From an uncultured Lachnospiraceae bacterium (GTDB lineage Bacteria; Bacillota; Clostridia; Lachnospirales; Lachnospiraceae): DNA of 25,078 bases. This document shows positions 22,071-25,078 of the stretch, in pieces; position 1 is the stretch's first letter, and each line of letters opens with the position of its first letter. The translations under genes were made by a program, and so were the position numbers. The stretch lies in contig CALZEZ010000001.1 in assembly GCA_945643825.1 (NCBI GenBank), positions 1 through 25,078 on the forward strand. Direction: 5' to 3'. Below the pieces are notes generated by a model. That model saw only the letters and a program-made list of their open reading frames with translations, did no database searches and was not told where the DNA came from.

Positions 22071-24191
22071 ATGAGTGAAGTGATATTTAATGCAGAAAAA
22101 AATGAGGCTTTCCGTGAGAAGGCCAAAGCACTGGTCGCAAAGATGACATTATCCGAGAAGTGCTCCCAGATGCTTAACTGGGCACCGGCAATCGAGAGAC
22201 TGGATATAAAGGCCTATAACTGGTGGAATGAGGCGCTGCATGGCGTGGCACGTGCGGGTGTTGCCACTGTTTTCCCGCAGGCAATCACAATGGCGGGAAG
22301 CTTTGATGAGGATCTGATGGAAGAGGTCGGAGATGCGATTGCGACCGAGGGACGCGCAAAGTACAATATGCAGCAGCAGTATGGTGATACAGACATTTAT
22401 AAGGGACTTACCTTTTGGTCACCTAACGTAAACATTTTCAGGGATCCCCGTTGGGGAAGAGGTCATGAGACCTATGGAGAGGATCCTTATCTTACCTCCA
22501 GACTTGGTGTACGCTTCATCAATGGTCTTCAGGGGCATGATGAGAATCATATGAAAGCAGCTGCCTGTGCAAAGCATTTTGCAGTACACAGCGGACCGGA
22601 GGATCTTCGTCATTTCTTTAATGCAGAGGTGTCAAAGCAGGATTTGTATGAAACCTATCTTCCTGCCTTTGAGGCCTGTGTCAAGGAGGCAAAGGTAGAG
22701 GCAGTGATGGGCGCCTACAATCGTACCAATGGTGAGCCATGCTGTGGAAGTAAGACGCTGCTTCAGGATATTCTGCGCGATGACTGGGGCTTTGAAGGAC
22801 ATGTTACCTCTGATTGTTGGGCAATTAAGGATTTCTATGAGGGACACAAGGTTGTGGATGGACCTCTTGAGTCTGTGGCACTGGCTGTCAATAACGGCTG
22901 CGATACAAACTGTGGCAATCTCTTTTCCTATCTTGAGGAGGCTGTCAACAAAGGATTGATCAAAGAGGAAACCATTGACCAGGCTCTGGTTCGTTTGTTT
23001 ACGACGAGATACAAATTAGGTATTATGGCTGATTCGGAACCGACTGCCTTTGATGAGATCAGTTATCTGGAGGTTGACTCTCCCAAAATGCAGGAGCTGA
23101 ACCGCAGGGTTGCTCTTGAGAGTATGGTATTATTAAAGAACGATGGTTTGTTGCCGCTTAAGAAGGAAAAGGTATCCACGATAGGAGTGATCGGACCAAA
23201 TGCAAATAACAGACGCGCCCTGGTAGGAAACTATGAGGGCACAAGCTCCCGTTATGTTACCGTTTTAGAGGGAATACAGGATTATGTGGGAGAGGATGTA
23301 AGAGTTCTCTATTCAGAAGGCTGTCATCTGTGTAAGGACAGAGTGGAGAATCTGGCGGTAGAGAACGATCGTATCTCTGAGGTCAAGGGTGTCTGTGCAG
23401 CATCGGATGTTGTAATCTGCTGTCTGGGATTGGACTCTGGACTTGAGGGTGAAGAGGGCGACCAGGGCAATCAGTATGCCAGTGGAGATAAACCATCACT
23501 TGATCTTCCGGGATTACAACAGCAGGTATTGGAGGCAGCCGTTGCTTCCGGCAAGCCGGTAATTCTGGTTCTCCTTGCAGGCAGTGCTCTTGCAATCGGA
23601 TATGCAAATGAGCATGCCAATGCGATCCTTTATGGCGGATATCCTGGCGCACAGGGGGGAGCAGCCATCGCAAGAATTTTGTTTGGTGAGAACTGTCCGG
23701 AAGGAAAGCTTCCGATCACCTTCTATGGATCATTAGATGAGATCCCGGAGTTTACGGATTATTCGATGAAGGGCAGAACCTACCGCTATATGCAGAACAA
23801 AGCATTATATCCGTTTGGATATGGTCTGTCCTATACAAGCTTTGCTCTGTCTGAGACAACGATGGATAGAGCGGCAGACGGAAGTGCTGTTGTAAGGACA
23901 ACCATTGAGAATACAGGAGAATATGACGGAGCGGATGTTATCCAGGTTTATGTCAAGGTAGAGAGGGATAATACACCGAATCCTCAGCTGAAAGCATTTA
24001 AAAAGGTTGCACTCAAGAAGGGAGAGAAGAAAACCCTTGAGCTTGTGCTTCCTCCCAAAGCGTTTGGTTATTTCGATGAGGATGCAAATTGGATCGAGGT
24101 GCCACAGGAGTGTACGGTATACGTTGGGCTGGCTCAGCCGGATGCAAGAAGTGAGGAACTGACCGGACACAAAGCGGTTGTAATTCGATAA
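22071..24191 (+). CDS. GH3 beta-xylosidase-type glycosidase, 706 aa, cytoplasmic
   Basis: The GH3 N-domain barrel begins at about residue 20. YNWWNEALHGVARAG (49-63) and GEDPYLTSRLG (136-146) are typical of the xylosidase-like branch. KHF (169-171) and the nucleophile Asp248 in VTSDCW are present. The C-domain (about 365-600: VLLKNDGLLPL, GVIGPNAN, and GLDSGLEGEEGD) carries the expected acid/base region, and a fibronectin III-like domain (about 620-700) ends the protein. There is no signal peptide, so it should release xylose from imported oligosaccharides. AGAAAGGA precedes ATG 22071; the ATG at 22017 lies inside GH115. Beta-glucosidase activity is an alternative. Its stop overlaps the next start. 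Confidence 0.9.
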   Translation: MSEVIFNAEKNEAFREKAKALVAKMTLSEKCSQMLNWAPAIERLDIKAYNWWNEALHGVARAGVATVFPQAITMAGSFDEDLMEEVGDAIATEGRAKYNMQQQYGDTDIYKGLTFWSPNVNIFRDPRWGRGHETYGEDPYLTSRLGVRFINGLQGHDENHMKAAACAKHFAVHSGPEDLRHFFNAEVSKQDLYETYLPAFEACVKEAKVEAVMGAYNRTNGEPCCGSKTLLQDILRDDWGFEGHVTSDCWAIKDFYEGHKVVDGPLESVALAVNNGCDTNCGNLFSYLEEAVNKGLIKEETIDQALVRLFTTRYKLGIMADSEPTAFDEISYLEVDSPKMQELNRRVALESMVLLKNDGLLPLKKEKVSTIGVIGPNANNRRALVGNYEGTSSRYVTVLEGIQDYVGEDVRVLYSEGCHLCKDRVENLAVENDRISEVKGVCAASDVVICCLGLDSGLEGEEGDQGNQYASGDKPSLDLPGLQQQVLEAAVASGKPVILVLLAGSALAIGYANEHANAILYGGYPGAQGGAAIARILFGENCPEGKLPITFYGSLDEIPEFTDYSMKGRTYRYMQNKALYPFGYGLSYTSFALSETTMDRAADGSAVVRTTIENTGEYDGADVIQVYVKVERDNTPNPQLKAFKKVALKKGEKKTLELVLPPKAFGYFDEDANWIEVPQECTVYVGLAQPDARSEELTGHKAVVIR

Positions 24192-25078
24192 TGACAGTTT
24201 ATATGGATCATGCGGCGACCACCCCGCTAAGAAGGCAGGCGTTAGATGCCATGCTCCCATACTTTTGTGAGGAGTATGGCAATCCTTCCGCCGGGTACTC
24301 GCTGGCCAGTCATGCCAGAAAGGCTCTTCGGGAAGCAAGAGCGCAGATTGCAGAAGGTATAGGCTGTGCTCCGGAGGAAATCTTTTTTACCTGCGGGGGA
24401 ACAGAGAGTGATAACTGGGCAATCAAGAGTGTTGCGCAGGCGGCAGGTCGTGGACATATTATCACCAGCAAAATAGAGCATCCGGCAGTACTTAATACCT
24501 GTGCAGAGCTTGAAAGACAGGGCTTTTCCATCACCTATCTGCCTGTTTTAGGCAATGGCAGGGTGGATCCGGTGCAGGTTTTACGCGCGATCCGGCAGGA
24601 TACCATTCTGATCAGTATTATGTATGCCAATAATGAGGTTGGAACGATTCAGCCGGTAGCAGAAATCGCAGAGCTTGCGGCTGCGCACGGAATACCTTTT
24701 CATACGGATGCAGTGCAGGCTTACGGCAGCATTCCGGTGTCCGTGTCGGACGGATTTTCGATGATGTCTGTCAGTGCCCATAAATGGGGAGGACCTAAGG
24801 GGGTCGGCTTCTTATATGTGAACAGAAGATATCGACTGAAGTCTTTTTTACATGGCGGAGGTCAGGAATTGGGAATTCGTTCCGGTACAGAGAATGTGCC
24901 GGGAATTGTCGGGATGGCAGCAGCATCTAAGCTTGCGATGGAACAGATGAGAAGCATGGATTATGTGATAGGGCTTCGGGAAAGCTTATGGGAAAGGCTG
25001 AACAGTGTGGTGTGCTGCGAACGCAACAGTCCCATGGTGGATTGTCTTCCGGGACATCTGAATGTGAGCTTTGCCGGA
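24191..25078 (+). CDS. Cysteine desulfurase (NifS/IscS family), first 296 residues (3' end outside window)
   Basis: Begins MTVYMDHAATTPLRRQALDAM, the classic start of group I cysteine desulfurases. GGTESDNWAIK (69-79), EHPAV with His97, NNEVGTIQP (147-155), HTDAVQAYG (171-179) and the PLP lysine Lys198 in SAHKWGGPKG are present, followed by GGGQELGIRSGTENV. It should remove sulfur from cysteine for Fe-S clusters or tRNA thiolation (with ThiI, often the next gene in Firmicutes). The catalytic Cys loop lies beyond the window. The ATG shares its A with the GH3 stop (TAATG), so it is probably coupled to GH3, although the two functions seem unrelated. Confidence 0.92.
   Translation, partial: MTVYMDHAATTPLRRQALDAMLPYFCEEYGNPSAGYSLASHARKALREARAQIAEGIGCAPEEIFFTCGGTESDNWAIKSVAQAAGRGHIITSKIEHPAVLNTCAELERQGFSITYLPVLGNGRVDPVQVLRAIRQDTILISIMYANNEVGTIQPVAEIAELAAAHGIPFHTDAVQAYGSIPVSVSDGFSMMSVSAHKWGGPKGVGFLYVNRRYRLKSFLHGGGQELGIRSGTENVPGIVGMAAASKLAMEQMRSMDYVIGLRESLWERLNSVVCCERNSPMVDCLPGHLNVSFAG

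Noticed and set aside
1..25078. CRISPR arrays, insertion sequences, tRNA or rRNA genes, prophage
   Set aside because: No regularly spaced repeats, transposase motifs, terminal repeats or RNA gene signatures were seen on either strand by eye; no scan could be run.

Overview
The window looks like a chromosomal piece from a gut or rumen Lachnospiraceae (Roseburia, Butyrivibrio or Agathobacter type Firmicutes). The basis is family content: a MecA adaptor followed by a DUF6472-like Cys4 protein, DUF3810 and DUF2974 proteins, a cell-bound GH10 lipoprotein, and GH43, GH115 and GH3 enzymes without signal peptides. Shine-Dalgarno sequences and sigma-A type promoters are of Firmicutes type. The genus is inferred and was not tested by any search.

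Layout. (1) 3-1251: the 3' end of an RsmF/NOL1-type rRNA methyltransferase, an overlapping small hypothetical gene, then two divergent small HTH regulators around a 26-base operator-like sequence with two overlapping palindromes. (2) 1362-3287: a SseB-domain protein, MecA (ClpC adaptor) and a tiny four-cysteine protein, close together or overlapping. (3) 3302-10512: a signalling locus with a LytS-type membrane kinase, a response regulator with a SARP-like winged helix, a DUF3810 membrane HExxH protein, a 913-residue hybrid-kinase-like receptor and a DUF2974 alpha/beta hydrolase. A nitroreductase follows in an ATGA overlap. (4) 11105-14160: a gluconate 5-dehydrogenase/KduD-like SDR, a large palindromic cre/LacI-type operator, KDPG aldolase fused to a VOC domain, KDG kinase and a terminator. 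(5) 14225-24191: a glucuronoxylan cluster with GH10 lipoprotein xylanase, cytoplasmic GH43, a convergent cytoplasmic GH9, GH115 alpha-glucuronidase and GH3 beta-xylosidase. A cysteine desulfurase gene starts inside the GH3 stop codon and runs off the end.

How the parts fit. GH10 should cut xylan at the cell surface. Oligosaccharides would be imported by a transporter not in this window, then trimmed inside by GH115 (methylglucuronate), GH43 (arabinose/xylose) and GH3 (xylose). The SDR, KDG kinase and KDPG aldolase cover the lower uronate route, so region 4 plausibly consumes the uronate released by region 5.

The least ordinary item is the 913-residue protein at 6637-9378. It keeps the whole hybrid-kinase architecture (7TM sensor, DHp/ATPase, receiver, HPt), but every phosphotransfer position I can align is substituted: DHp His to Arg, N-box Asn to Lys, receiver Asp to Glu, HPt His to Ser. 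It lies next to a kinase whose ATP-binding glycine boxes are also poor and a regulator whose receiver is intact. I see no CRISPR, insertion sequence, tRNA or rRNA. No gene-free stretch exceeds about 220 bases.
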